A stretch of DNA of 64,000 nucleotides, taken from NCBI GenBank assembly GCA_022606425.2, contig JAHDVF020000729.1:1984001-2048000 (forward strand), given 5' to 3'. The translations under genes were made by a program, and so were the position numbers. The notes under the pieces were generated by a model, which saw only the letters and a list, made by a program, of their open reading frames with translations, searched no databases and was not told the origin of the DNA. Source of the stretch: Lepidostoma basale (lineage: Eukaryota > Arthropoda > Insecta > Trichoptera > Lepidostomatidae). Of this stretch, positions 1-11,339 are shown piece by piece. Numbering within the stretch: the stretch's first letter is position 1; each line of letters starts with the position of its first letter.

Positions 1-496
1 GTGAATGTATACTTATACTTGTATACGAAATTCTGGATTTTCACCAAAGGGTGGTCAATTCAAATTTAATTGTATCTCAATAGAGACGAAGACGCCTTTG
101 CATTGTGTTTAAGGTTTGCTGATTGCTGAAAATCATTCTCCATAGATTTAGTGGGTCGGTTGTATAAGTTAATCTTGAATGTATTCCCAAGTGCAACCAA
201 ATCTACATAGATGGATAATTGAAACTGACACGTGAAGATAGGTATGGATTTTGAAGTATATATACATCTTCCAAAAATTTGTCATGCATGATCATAACAA
301 AGGTGGAATGGGGAATGTTGTAATTACATAAAGCGTGCGCTTAACCCAACCAATGACAGGTCATAAGTCCTGTAAACACCTTGATCATCCATATTCAGTT
401 TGCGTCTTCGTCTCTATTGAGATACAATTAAATTTGAATTGACCACCCTTTGGTGAAAATCCAGAATTTCGTATACAAGTATAAGTATACATTCAC
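1..496. repeat. Long hairpin: 94-bp identical inverted arms
   Basis: Bases 1-94 and 403-496 are exact reverse complements by my reading; about 308 bp lie between them. The arms carry the leader of the AGACG repeat family and the interior holds a minus-strand copy of that repeat. Because the left arm starts at base 1 of the window, the arm may extend further left. Arm identity suggests a young inversion or duplication, or gene conversion. Confidence 0.85.
205..430 (-). repeat. AGACG-family repeat, copy 1
   Basis: Read on the minus strand it starts near AATTGTATCTCAATAGAGAC and ends near a CATCTAT motif. Between them are the family blocks 'acaggacttatgacctgt', 'cattccccattccacc' and 'tgacaaattttt'. 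Other copies are at 12011, 12240, 16441, 27945, 59157, 62864 and 63690. There is no open frame, so it is an unclassified short interspersed element or MITE. Confidence 0.75.
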
Positions 497-499
497 AAA

Positions 500-716
500 A
501 ATATAAATCTTTATAACTTCTGTCAAAACTGATAATATTTGTAAACAATTTTATAATATTCTGAATATCTTTATAATATGACTGAGAAAGGACCGGGTTG
601 TCCGAAACATGTCTGATATTTAATTTTTTTTTTAAGTTAGTGCTGTATATACAAAGTATGTAAAAAAGAAAAAGACAAATAAAACATCTACAATACAAAG
701 TATGGCGAACATAGTA
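500..716 (+). mobile_element. Hammerhead-foldback family, single arm copy
   Basis: It shares with 32345-32540 and 44692-44790 the blocks 'tctgtcaaaactga', 'gtaaacaattttataat', the hammerhead-like core, 'ttgtccgaaacatgtct' and the end 'catctacaatacaaagtatggcgaa'-type tail. It is non-coding and represents one arm of the palindromic element seen more completely at 44117-44790 and 48842-49025. Confidence 0.6.
576..619 (+). ncRNA. Hammerhead-ribozyme-like motif, degenerate
   Basis: Stem I strands are ATATGA (576-581) and TGATAT (614-619), with one mismatch. Stem II is GGAC...GTCC, followed by GAA, the palindrome ACATGT and C at the cleavage position. The CUGANGA box is altered to CTGAGAA, so this copy is probably inactive. 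Confidence 0.4.
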
Positions 717-1446
717 GAAATTTGAATTTTCCTTTAATTTTTTCGTTATTTTAGTGATAAAGTTAGGGTCAAAGCACCAATGAATGACCGTTTAAAGTTC
801 AGCTTGTACTGAAATCCACATTAAAGGCATTAATTTCATTATTTCAGTGTACAAAATAAAAGAAAACAATAAAAAACACATTGATTTCTCTAAATTCTCT
901 AACTTTTTTTATTGAAATATGAGTATTACTATTAAAATTAATATTTCTCTAAAAAAATAGCACAATCATCAGTAATTGGCCAATTCAGGTTATATTGATA
1001 CAATGCATAGATTTTGTTACATTGTCACATTATGAAACACCCTAACATATAAAAATATGTAAATATTCAAAGAATTGCATAAGAAATAACATTAAAAAAA
1101 ACACTTACCACACTTTTCCTTATAAAAAAACTACTAACAATCTCAGAACAACGAGAAGACGCACTTTTACCGTTTGACAATGCACAGTTCAAAACTGATA
1201 GTTTTGTTTCTTACCAACAGTTGTCTCTGCCTACATCTTTTGTCATAGTTTCTTGGGATTAAAGTTTTTTGACTGGACACATAGAGCAATTCTTATTATA
1301 TTTTGTTGTATTAACCAACGGTCATTTACTGGGGGGCGGTCAAATACCGGTGCTTCGACCCTAATTTTATTCTATTATATTTAAAAATGTAAAATTTATT
1401 TAATCACATTTTTGTTTTGATGTTTAATTAATACGTTATTCCATAG

Positions 1447-1616
1447 ATGACTTCATAGTGGAGTCCGTGGGGGCAGCGCCGGGCACTCCGGGCGCCGGCG
1501 GCGAGGGTAGCGTGAGGGAGGTGCGCCTGCCGATGGCGCTCTACCACGACCGCCTGCACAACGTCTACATAGCGGCCGGCACCCTTGGGGCTGCAATGGC
1601 CATCGTTGGTGTCGTG
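1447..1616 (+). CDS. Internal exon: ectodomain stalk and first half of a transmembrane helix
   Basis: An acceptor (ttattccatag) precedes a G+C-rich open segment that begins with two bases of a split codon and encodes DFIVESVGAAPGTPGAGGEG and onward to AAGTLGAAMAIVGVV. It ends at a donor, GTG|GTAAGG, in phase 0. The Gly/Ala/Pro-rich stalk is followed by LPMALYHDRLHNVYIAAG and a hydrophobic run that stops abruptly at the donor. The exon at 26251 opens with VTACHC in the same phase and completes the helix, so the two belong together. A second possible acceptor (ttcatag, ending 1458) would shorten the exon by a few codons. I do not recognise the gene; it is a single-pass, probably type I membrane protein. 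Upstream exons lie outside the window. Confidence 0.75.
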
Positions 1617-1704
1617 GTAAGGATACATACATTTATTTAGAGTACTACAACTTCTACTTCTCGCTAGTGCTCCCACGAGAGAGAACATTAACGCCTTTCT
1701 CAAA

Positions 1705-2265
1705 AATATTTATTTATTTATTATTGACATAAACGCCGCAAGGGCTTTTACAAAAAACGACACGTTTAGTAACATACGTAATTAATATTTCGACACATAA
1801 ACAGACAAATAACATATAATATAACATACGCACACATACACATACCCATGTGTGTATACTACATTCAAAATTAGAGAAAAAAAAAAAGTGATGGTAATTT
1901 ACCAATCCAAACATGTGACCGGATGGTATACATGTGGGGCGAACGAAAAGGAGACGAATAATAATATAAATGAAGTTTAAAATCTATGTAGAATCAAAAA
2001 GAGCACGGAGTTCCCTTTTAAAAGTCTTAGCAGAGAGAAGACCTGAAAGGAATGCCAATCCGTAACGTACTCTTGATGTAACTCCGAGTGACCTAGAGGG
2101 CAATTGAACATAAGTTTCTTGTCTTCCTAATGTCGAACCATCTCTAATGCGTTCTTGGTACTTTGTTGTATTTTTATAATATTTTACCTGTACTTAATAT
2201 ATGCCTTGAACATTTTCCTGTTTGTAATGTCTTTTGAGTTAATAAACTGATTTGATTTGATTTGA
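1705..2265. mobile_element. Degenerate non-LTR retrotransposon 3' pieces
   Basis: A (TTTA)n run at 1707-1722 reads as an (AAAT)n tail on the minus strand, followed by a low-grade minus-strand frame around 1960-2150. At 2238-2265 'aataaactgatttgatttgatttgat' is a plus-strand 3' tail of the (TTGAT)n kind common in insect non-LTR elements. The boundaries and clade are uncertain. Confidence 0.35.
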
Positions 2266-2299
2266 TAAGTCTGCGAGACAGCAAACGTAATTAATGGAT

Positions 2300-2475
2300 C
2301 AGAAAAAAGACCAATGTCGTCAATGTAGCGTTCAAAATTGCTTCGTTAAAATGGAATTGGACTGGCCATACAACGTGAAGAACGGATGATCCGTGGACCA
2401 GACGCATCCTGGAGTGGCGACGACCGCGAACCGGATACAGAAATCCGGGCAGATCAAAAAATGATGATCGCAAGC
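2300..2475 (+). pseudogene. RT-tail family E fragment
   Basis: The translation gives WNWTGHTT, a stop, RTDDPWTRRILEW and later GRS. This corresponds to the 'W.GH..RR.D..W.R++LEWRPR.G.R..GRP' C-terminal block of a non-LTR reverse transcriptase, better preserved at 49090-49537. It is broken by a stop and indels. Confidence 0.55.
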
Positions 2476-2574
2476 ATGATGATGATAAACGGATTAGAAT
2501 AAAAAAATGTAGAAAACAAAGATGAAAAAAAGCTGTGATTATCCGGTTTAAGAATGTCAGAAGAATCTGTCTTC

Positions 2575-3212
2575 TTCTTTCGTTGCCGTGTCAGGTCCCC
2601 CCAACTTTGGCGATCACTGCAACATAGGCATCTCTATCCTGCACCACTTGGAACAGGTTCTGAACTCTTGTTATTCCTGTCCACTCTTTGATGTTCCGCA
2701 GTCAGGACAGCTGCCTTCTTACAACTCCCCAACGTCCCTCCACTTTACCCATTAATATCAGTCGAAGGAGGTGGTATTTTTCTCCCCTTAGCACATGACC
2801 CAAATATGAGACTTTTTTAATTTTCACAATTGACAATAGCTCTCTATTGGCTCTAGCTCTCTGCAGTACGTCTGCATTACTGACCCTATCGGTTCACGGT
2901 GTACGTAATATTCTGCGGTATATCCACATCTCGAACGCTTCCAACCGGTTCATTACATTCACTTTCAGAATCCAGGTTTCGCAGCCATATAGTAGAACAG
3001 ACCATACATAACATTTAATCATTCTTTGTCGGAGTTTCAAGTTAAGATTATCGTTGCAAAATAATGTTCTCGTTTTATTAAATGCAGCTCATGCAACTTC
3101 CATTCTGCATTTTATTTCAATGTCCGGGTCAAGCGCTTTAGTGATAATGCTGCCAAGGTATTTTAATTGGTCGACCACATTCGCATCATTCAGTTGCAGA
3201 GTGGATGAAGAA
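2575..3212 (-). pseudogene. RT-tail family C fragment
   Basis: On the minus strand this reads as the C-terminal part of a non-LTR reverse transcriptase: a 'YGCETW' equivalent, then 'FEMWIYRRIL', a 'YLGHVLRG' block and a terminal 'W..LFQ' segment. The plus-strand copy at 17690-18150 shares long stretches. It has several stops and indels and no preserved frame. Confidence 0.55.
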
Positions 3213-3265
3213 TAGTTATGTCGCCCAAATTCACCCAAACGGATGACATTTGGGCGACATAACTA
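3213..3265. repeat. Perfect 18-bp hairpin
   Basis: The 18-base arms at 3213-3230 and 3248-3265 (TAGTTATGTCGCCCAAAT and its complement) are exact, with a 17-base loop. It sits at the upstream edge of the family C fragment, so it could be a fold-back priming scar; it could also be a small RNA hairpin. Confidence 0.7.
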
Positions 3266-3298
3266 TAAGAATATTTAATGGAAAATAAAATATTTAAT

Positions 3299-3355
3299 AT
3301 TATAGAAAACGATTGTTTTCTAGACGTTTTATTCTATTGAATGGGAGTGACAAAT
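3299..3355 (+). mobile_element. GAAAACG foldback MITE fragment
   Basis: 'tagaaaacgattgttttctagacgttttatt' matches one terminal arm of the MITE family seen best at 51375-51545. Only one arm is recognisable. Confidence 0.45.
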
Positions 3356-3394
3356 TGCACATTACTAGAAAATTATTATAATCAATAAACTTTT

Positions 3395-3650
3395 GGCACA
3401 TCGCATGGGAGAGATCAGGACAACATTAAAAAGCTCACCATAGATAAAGTGGAGGGAAATCGACCACAAGGACGACCACGAAGCCGCTGGTCTGATTAAA
3501 TCAGGAAACTGACTGGTCTCTCATTGGCTACAGCCTGGAGACTAACGGGTGACAGGAGTGTATAGCATGTCATGGTCAACGGTTTACTTGTAAACTTTAC
3601 TGAATAGAGACGAACCTCAATCATGAGGAATACAACCGAGAAAAATAAGA
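3395..3650 (+). pseudogene. RT-tail family D fragment
   Basis: It encodes remains of 'ARRDQDNLEKL...KVEGNRPQGRPR.RW.DQIRKLTGLSLATAWRL' up to the end block that precedes 'ctcaatcatgaggaatacaac'. It is the same family as 39825-40150, with stops and a small internal change in the last third. Confidence 0.6.
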
Positions 3651-4039
3651 AAATTATCACATATCACTTAATATTATGTATATTAATAATAGAAATTCTA
3701 TAAAACCTACAAATCTATCTATATCTTATAAGTTCAATATTTTATTTAACATCGTGGTTAAAGAAACATTAAATAGGAACAACAGGTATATAATTATTCA
3801 AAATTTAAATTAAGTTAACCTCAATAAACATAACCTAATAATTCAATTTGTTTTATTCCACGGGGAATGCAAAATAAATAAATAAATAATTTTGGTTGAA
3901 CACTGAAGCTATTAAGGACCAGGCGCTACGGTATTCACGTTAAACCGAGTAATACTAAACGTATAAAAAATAAATGTTTTCAACAAATTGAATGCTCTTT
4001 ACAAAGGATCCAAGTCGAACGAATCCAATTGCAAACTAA

Positions 4040-4251
4040 TTACGGCGTTTACAAAGATATCTTTTGAATAAAGCTAACTTCGGCCGAGAATTTCCCTCTC
4101 GAAGTTTGATAAGATGTGTACCAATGTGGAACATATCTGACGAAAGAACCCAGGATCCAATTATGCAGGGAACAAGTTTATCCAGCCAACCGTACGCAAA
4201 GATAACTAAATTCCATCATACTCGTACTCCTTATTCCCGCCAGCGATACTC
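4040..4251 (+). CDS. Candidate internal exon, weak
   Basis: An open stretch has coding-like composition (ANFGREFPSRSLIRC, PMWNISDERTQDPIMQ, HTRTPYSRQRYS) and ends at a good donor, TCG|GTAAGA, in phase 0. A likely acceptor is ACAAAG at 4056 or TAAAG at 4073, neither with a good pyrimidine tract. It lies inside the intron of the membrane-protein gene and joins no exon I can identify. A TACTCGTA scar (4219-4226) falls inside it. It may instead be a chance open frame. Confidence 0.25.
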
Positions 4252-5009
4252 GGTAAGATCTTTTAATCAAATTTGAATTTAATCTGCGGAGAGCGTTGCA
4301 ACTTTTAACCGAGCATGCTATCAATAAGGCCGACTACCCTTACCTTTTCCCGGCACCACATTATCAATCATAGCTATAGCACTTTCTTGTTTTTCTTTCA
4401 CATATTTTCCTCTTTGAGTGGCTTAGATATGCTTATATTAGGAACGTGTTATTATATCTTCGCAGTTATGGGTCAAATGAAATTAGTTTTATGTAATTAA
4501 TGTTTTTAATTGAAATTTCTTGGTAGAAGTTAACTAACTAACTAACTAACCATCACGCCGTCTCCCCGAAAAGGTAGGCAGAAAGAATGGACTGTCACAC
4601 TTTTACTGATGCGGCACTCCATCCTTCTCTTTTCGCCCCGTGGGAGACGCGGTGTGATGGGTTGCGAACCTCATCGCCACCAATAGGCATCTCCCGCGCA
4701 CACTTCCATCGTCCAACACCCACAAAATAAATCTAAAACAAATAATATAAAATACAATGATATAAAATAAAATAACAAAATAAAAATAATTTACCACAAA
4801 ATGTTCTTTTTAGATGGTGCACATATTGTCTATTTAATTTATGTTCCACGTATCCACCGTTTTTTAATTTAGCACATAATGTAATAACACATTATGTTTT
4901 TTTCGATGTTGATCGATGACGATCCGGACTTTTGTGTTTTTTAAATTTATGTTACACGTATCCGCCGTATTTTAAATGAGCTGTAATTAGGCACTTAACC
5001 AGCAAGGTC

Positions 5010-5186
5010 ATTTTAAATAATGAAAACAAAAACAAAAAATTATACAAAATTTCTTTATTATTATGTATTTAGTGTGCTTCCACTTGTGTTTATGTTCGAC
5101 CGATTTCAGCAGCTTGCTGCCATCATCTGGTCCATAGTATCTAGTCCACCTGGTTCTAGTCATAGTATCTGGTCCAACAGACGATG
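5010..5186 (+). mobile_element. Left arm of a foldback element split by Transib
   Basis: About 105 bp here (from 'aatgaaaacaaaaac' to 'gcttgctgccatc') is repeated in inverse orientation at 8144-8250 with few differences. A spacer follows, up to the Transib target site. The same sequence type recurs at 39770-39830. Confidence 0.7.
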
Positions 5187-8138
5187 CACATTGGGGCAGG
5201 ATTCAGATTTCTCATACAATAACCCAAAAAATAAAAATTATGATTCATTAAACGCTTTGTTATTATATGATGACTCAGATATATTTAGCATATGATCACG
5301 AGCAGATAGACAAGCTAGACTGTGACACGTTCGCTCTAGCACCCCTCAATCAGAGCCGATTACTCGTAGAGGTTACACGTCCGTTATTTCAAGTCAGCGC
5401 AACACCTAGTTTCTAACATTTCTTTAGTTGAATTATTGATAAAAAATTTAAAGTTTAAGTATGAAACCTAACACGTCAGGTATGTATCCTCTTTTTCGAG
5501 TTAAATTAATTGTAATTACGGCTTGTTTTAAATGTAAAAAAATTAAACCGATTTCGCATTAAAATGATACAGAGGTTTTTGTAATATTAAAAAAACATTT
5601 AGAGATTTAGTATAGAATCCCGATGAATTCCGCAAGTATTTTAATTGATTTATAATAAGTAATTGTTGTACTTTATTGATATGATGTTATTTTTTGCCAC
5701 TTTTTGCACTTTTTTATAATAACAGCACATTTCGAATAACCAAAAATGAAAAAAAAATACACCAATTTTGTATCTTATTCTGTTTTTCCTTTTCTCGCAT
5801 ACCTAGGTACCAGCTCCAGCACTTTGTTCATGACAAAGCATCAATTAATAACGCTTATGAAGAGTTTCGGAAAAGAAAAATTGGAGGATCAGATTGATTT
5901 CCTGCAAAAAGAAATCATAAAACGGACAGGGTGTGTTGATGAGTTAGGAAAAAGTGTTACGTGTGTTAAAAAATTTATTCGGTTTAAATTTGATTATAAA
6001 TCTTGATGGGAATCAGCTCACTGGATGAAAGAAAGATTTCTCGATGTTAATAAAACGTGGCTTGATACATCCGTTTCTTTCATTCGCGCTACAAAAACAT
6101 GTGGCGGTCGCCCGATGATTCCTTTTGAGGAGAGTACAGAAAGGGTGAAGCGGCAAAAGACGGTTAATCTGAGGAATTCTGCATCTCTGCCAGACTTACT
6201 CTACGCAACACAAATGGAACTTAGAGCTGCATGACAGGCAGATGCCTCAAAGTTGGTTCGAGGTATTTTATCTGTTCCAACAGGTTCAGGTAAATCTCAT
6301 CAAACTTCCAGGGAGTCTTTTGGAAACGTGTTCATGTCAGCAGGAGATGCTTTAGCACTTTTAATAGAAGCGGACTTGCCTCCACATCAGTATAACGCTA
6401 TTAAGTTGAAATCTAAAAACTTATATCCTTCGTATAAAACTGTACAGGCCTAATAAAGACGATGTTATCCAGAGCCAGAAAATATACATGTCACGGATAC
6501 TTTGGTATATGTTGATTTGCAGATCATGCTTAATCTCACGATTGAGCGTTTAATTATCACCCATCAAGATGTTGTTTTTACACTCAAACCCAAAGAATTA
6601 AATAATATGATATTATATTCCAAATGGGGAGTTGATGGAAATTCGGGGCACAGTTCACATAAACAGGCTTTTTTTGACGCAGATGCCGATGATGCAGCGG
6701 TTTTTATCACATCATTTGCCCCCTTACGCCTAGTGTCTGGTGCCAAATTTATTTGGCAAAATCCAAGACCTGGTTCAACGAGGTATTGCAGACCTCTGAA
6801 AATAGAATTTATTAAGGAATGCATAGCAGTACCTTTGGAAGAGAAACGAAGGGTAGATGAAGAAATAAAAAATATTACCACAACCATAGTCACACTAGAT
6901 GGGCGCGTTATCGTAATCAAACATCATTTAATATTCGCAATGATTGATGGCAAAGTATGTAATGCATACTTCTTCTACCCAAAAATGTTACATACGTGGT
7001 GCCACATCTAAACAATTGAATTATAATATATAGATGCATTGCTAACAAAATAAATAAAAACAGAAAATTTAGAATTCGGCATTTCGGTCTTGCACGGATG
7101 GATACGCTTTTTTTAGTGTCTTCTCCATTTGACGTACAAACTGCCTATAAAAGCTCGAGGGACAGACAAGGAAATCGTTGAAGAAACTAAGAAAAAAATT
7201 CAAGCTCAGTTCAAAGAAAAACTAGGTTTGATCGTGGACAAACCAAGCCGGGCTTTGGTAACACAAACGATGGAAATACCGCCAGGCGTTTTTTTTTTTA
7301 AATGCAGAGGTGTCTGCAGAGATAACCAATTTAGATGTAGAATTAATAAGAAAAATGCACGCCATTTTAATAGTTATATCATGTGGTCATGAAATTAGTG
7401 TGGAAAAATACCGGGAGTATGCGTTACATACAGCCAGATATTTTGAAGAAAAATATCCGTGGTGTAATATGCCACCCACACTTCACGAATATTTAATACA
7501 CGGACCTGAAATAATAAAAACGTCAATATTGCCGATAGGTCAATTAACCGAAGAAGCGCAGGAAGCACGTAACAAAGATTTTAAAAAGTTTAGGGAGTAC
7601 CACTCGAGGAAATCCAGCAGAACGAATTCAAACACGGATATTTTAAATTTTCTTTTACTCTCATCAGATCCTTTAATAACTAGTAAGAGGAAATTACCGA
7701 AAGAAAAACTAACTAGATTCCCCAAAGACGTTTTGGATCTGATAATACCTCCATCTACAGGGTCCTCCAGCCAAAGCGAAAATGATGAATCCGATGACAA
7801 TGATGGTGTCTCAGAAATATCAGATAACGAGTAAAAAAAATATTGGTGTGTATTTATGAAGGTTAAAATCGACGTTCTTTCAAGAAACGTATATATTATG
7901 TAAAACTAAGCTGCATTTTACGTTATTAAAAATAATAAAAAATGACTTTAACGAGCATATAAAAATAGACAGTATTTGACACATATTTCATTGTTATTGG
8001 AAAAATAAAGTGTTAATATTCATGACATTGTCTCTTATTTTCATTAACCTACCTAATTACATTAAATCCTTTGATTTATAGATATATATATAGCTTCTAT
8101 GAGTTAATGACACGTTTTCATATTTTGGCCCCACTGTG
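5187..8138 (+). mobile_element. Transib-type (RAG1-like) DNA transposon, decayed
   Basis: The element begins CACATTGGGGC and ends GCCCCACTGTG... read inward as CACAGTGGGGCC, and is flanked on both sides by the 5-bp direct repeat CGATG (5182-5186 and 8139-8143). Termini beginning CACnnTG, like the V(D)J signal heptamer CACAGTG, together with a 5-bp G+C-rich target duplication are hallmarks of Transib. The interior encodes a RAG1-like transposase (5746-7834). Length is 2,952 bp. One TACTCGTA scar (5361-5368) lies inside. It inserted into the spacer of an older foldback element. Confidence 0.8.
5746..7834 (+). pseudogene. Transib/RAG1-like transposase, broken
   Basis: From 5746 to about 7290 most matching segments lie in one frame, interrupted by in-frame stops (about 6004, 6232, 6451, 7009). 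There is a local frame change around 6970-7040 and a further shift at the T-run near 7290; the last part is open at 7310-7834. Landmarks in order: GRPMIPFEESTERVKRQKT; KWGVDGNSGHSSHKQ with the first catalytic Asp; NPRPGSTRYCRPLKIEF; a metal-binding-like CYIRGATSKQLN (second Cys changed to Arg) in the shifted frame; LHGWIRFF; and LIHGPEII...EEAQEARNKDFKKFR, whose Glu matches the last catalytic residue of RAG1 by context. An acidic Ser-rich tail ends it. The second catalytic Asp is not obvious. It cannot make a full transposase. Confidence 0.75.
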
Positions 8139-8255
8139 CGATGGCAGCAAGTTGCCGAAACCGGTCGAACAAAAACACAAGTGGAAGCACACTTAATACA
8201 TAATAATAAAGAAATTTTGTATAATTTTTTTTTTGGTTTTCATTAGTTTTATGTA
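8139..8255 (-). mobile_element. Right arm of the foldback element split by Transib
   Basis: This is the reverse-complement partner of 5018-5120, beginning at the second copy of the CGATG duplication. Removing Transib and one CGATG restores a continuous 'agacgatggcagcaa...' junction. Confidence 0.7.
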
Positions 8256-9399
8256 TAAACATAAATTGGATGATTCGTATAGCACCTTTTTTTACCAATT
8301 AATCATTTCAAGTGCCCTGTAGATATAATCTTTATTTCAAACTAGTTATAAAATATACGTATTTAGTAAAAATGCTGCGCCTGAGCAATCTGTCAAAATT
8401 TGAAACAGATTTATTTATTCTTAGACAAAATATGTATATCTAAAGTAACAACATTGAAAAAAAACACGGTTTGTCATATGTTTGTCTTTAGAAAAAAGCG
8501 TTTTTCGTGAATATAAAAATAATTCATTAATGTTATGTTTTTGAGTAGCATTGCGAATGTGGTTTAGTTATCCACACGTCTGTTTTACTTCAATTAATTA
8601 ATTTAATTTACTTATAATTGTATAAGTTTATAATGTGATAAGTTTTTTCCGAATTTACTCATATTTCGGATTATAAAACACGCGCATAACCCATACCCTT
8701 CTACTTATTTGATGGCGCTATAGCTTAAATTAAGCCTTGGCTTTATTTATCTCCTATCTTACAATTCAGAACTTGTAAAAAGCTGTGTCGCATCTATTTT
8801 CATTTCATTCTTCTATCTTAAACCAGCACTTCAAATTCTTTTTCTACGCCTGGATATTCTGTCATTTTTCTCTTAGATACTCAAGCATTTAGCATTCTGT
8901 GTACGTGTTATAAAATTCCGTGTATTCAGTGAGAAAATGTCAATTTTAATGTGTTTTATTTTTGTTAGAATAGTTTGAAAATGCGTGCGCAAATTAAAAA
9001 AAAGTTGAAAGAAACAATTCGTCAAATGGCGTTCTGATGAAATGAGTTAAAATTATATTCTTATAATTAACAATTACCCTACTGCCCCCACCGTCTGCTC
9101 CCGGCCTTTCCTCCCCTTCTTCCCCCCGTACAACCTTGTTCTGTTTTATTTTCCTCAGAAATTCCGCTTCTAAAGTACACAAATTAAAGTGGATCTTTGA
9201 ATATACAGAGCTTGTTTCTCGAAACAATTCTTCTGTAGACAAATGCCTTGCTCTCCAATATTTATGTTTTACGTAAATATTTCTAACTGTTGTCTGGATA
9301 GGCGATAGAAAAAAGTATTATAAAATAATAAAAATATCCATTTTATATTTTTACAATTCTAAACGTGATGAAAATTTTTGATATATGTAAACTTAATTA
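8256..9399. other. No recognisable gene
   Basis: A+T-rich intronic DNA. The minus frame at 8994-9242 contains a G-rich block (EEGEERPGADGGG) but has no domain, no homologous copy in the window and no splice support. Confidence 0.4.
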
Positions 9400-9690
9400 T
9401 ATGATGAAAGTAGAATAAATGCAGTAGAAATAAGATCTCTTAGATAAATGTGTGGATACTCTGTGTATGATAGTGTCGAATGAAAATATAAGAAATGAAT
9501 GGGGTGCGAATGAATGGTTAATGAACATTATAATAAAAGGATCATTAAGATGTTTCAGACACATGGAAATAATTAATGAAGAAAGAATGGAAAATAAGTA
9601 ACATACACATATGTTAACGATGTAAATGGAACTAGGAATAGCGGAAGACCAAGGAAAACGTGGCAAGATCAAATAATTGATAAATGATAT
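9400..9690 (+). pseudogene. RT-tail family A fragment
   Basis: It starts 'gatgaaagtagaataaatgc', the DESRINAVE block, and runs to 'aaaacgtggcaagatcaaat' (KTWHDQ). Frames are broken by small deletions. Confidence 0.65.
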
Positions 9691-9694
9691 ATTG

Positions 9695-10045
9695 AATACA
9701 TAAGTGTTGGCACTAGAACTCTGATATGTACTGCGACATTTGCTTAAGTAGAAATATTTCTATTTGCAATGATGCATTTGAGAACGCCATTAATTTTGTT
9801 CTCAGCACCGACCCTTCTTTCGATATCTACCATTTTTTTAATCTCTTGTAAGCAGGCTTCCCAGATAAATAAATTCGGTAACTTGCTCCATTTTCTCACC
9901 ATTCGCGGTTACGTAACAAATTGTCATAGATTCTTTTTTTTCACATACCATCACTTTAGATTTGAACACATTCATTTCAAGATCACTCTTTTTGCATGCT
10001 TCATACATTCTTGATAGTAAGACTTGCAGATTTTCTATACTGTCA
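9695..10045 (-). pseudogene. RT-tail family A, upstream part, inverted
   Basis: The minus strand matches the upstream half of the 45486-46297 copy: a 'SKVMV', 'MTICY', 'GEKMEQVTEFIYLGS' series. It abuts the plus-strand fragment at 9400-9690 head to head, so two pieces of one family lie in opposite orientation. Confidence 0.6.
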
Positions 10046-10049
10046 GCAG

Positions 10050-10824
10050 TTTACACATGTAATAATTTACTGAAAACAAAATGTATAAAATGCGAATAGA
10101 GAGGGTTTGGCTTATTGTATAAGGAGGAGAGAACTAGTAGGTACGTAAGGAATTATTGGAAAATGATATGAAGCAGCATTGTCTATACATTCATAAATGC
10201 GCTAAAGAATTTCGTTCATATGTTTTTGAAGGAAAATAAAAAATATGTTGTGCTACGATTACTTTATATTATGTAAGCACAAAATATATTCTTAATCTGA
10301 GCTTCACTAAAATTTGTCCTTCCTAATACATCAAATTATAATACTCAAATTAACTTATACTTTCTCTAGCCACGTCTACCTTCGTAATCTCTAGCTGATG
10401 TAGGTTGTGTTCGGAGTTCGCGGTATGCGCCCAGCCCTGAGTCCGCCAGTGGTAATTATTCATCCCTGACTGGGGAGGGCCACTTTGGTAAACGAGAAGG
10501 TATTCATCAACCCATTCCGGGGAGATCAACCCGAATTGCTTCCGTAATTATATGTAAAGAAGACCCGATGGAGGGTATTTGATTACATGAAAAATGTACA
10601 GACAAAAGACGTTAAGGGCGGCAAGATCGCCATGAATATCAATTAAGCACCAAGATGCTTTGATCTCTGATAATTTTACAATTCTATTTTGTTATTCATT
10701 GTATACCTGATCCTTCGTTTGGAGTAAAACGGATAGATATATTTGTTCAATAAACGAAAAAAATAAAAATTCGATTGTTTTATGCAAGATACATAATTGT
10801 ATATTAAATAACCCCAAAAACAAT
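10050..10824. other. No gene recognised
   Basis: A moderately G+C-rich patch at 10380-10600 has no open frame or repeat partner that I can see. The rest is A+T-rich. Confidence 0.35.
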
Positions 10825-11335
10825 TATCATAGTCAATACGAATGAATGCGATGCGATTCACTTACCTAGGCGTAGTAATCGGTAGCTACGGTAACCTATA
10901 TGATGAAGTGCGAGCACAAACCAACAAAGCGACAGCCGTGGCTGGCTGCTTGCACGACATCATACGGAGGAACAAATACATGCTGACCGAAAGTAAAGTC
11001 AAGATATACAAGGCATGCGTTCGCCTCATCATGATGTATGGAATAGAGGTCAGAGACGATACCAATATAACTAAGAACGGATCAGAAATGAAACGATAAG
11101 GTCTGTTCTGTGGTGTTGAGGACATAGTGAGATGGGGAAGAAGCAGAATGCGCTTTGGGAAAGACCACGTGGACCGCATGGAGAATACAAGAATTGCAAA
11201 CATTATCAAAGATGAAAACCCAAGCAGCAAGAGATTACCAGGAAGGCCGCCAAAGAGATGGAGAGATGGCTGGACATCATCATCCCAGGACAGCTCTCTG
11301 ACACAAACAGGTCATACGACCTAAACTGATAGGAA
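10825..11335 (+). pseudogene. RT-tail family B, near-complete C-terminal end
   Basis: Plus-strand frames give RFTYLGVVIGS..., INKA-type, 'RRNKYMLTESKVKIYKACVR', 'MMYGIEVR', then in other frames VRWGRSRMRFGKDHVDRMEN and LPGRPPKRWRDGW. This order (YLG, YG.E.R, W..H..RM, GRPPKRW) is the C-terminal region of an RTE-like non-LTR reverse transcriptase. A stop at 11098 and an internal deletion remove the middle. It ends in an AAGAAGAAG run. Confidence 0.7.
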
Positions 11336-11339
11336 GAAG

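Noticed and set aside
1428..1703. Minus-strand 91-codon frame over the first exon
   Set aside because: Shadow of the plus-strand exon; it runs across both splice sites.
9061..9130. Gly-rich minus frame as a small gene
   Set aside because: No start context, splice sites or partner; its content comes from a C-rich tract on the plus strand.
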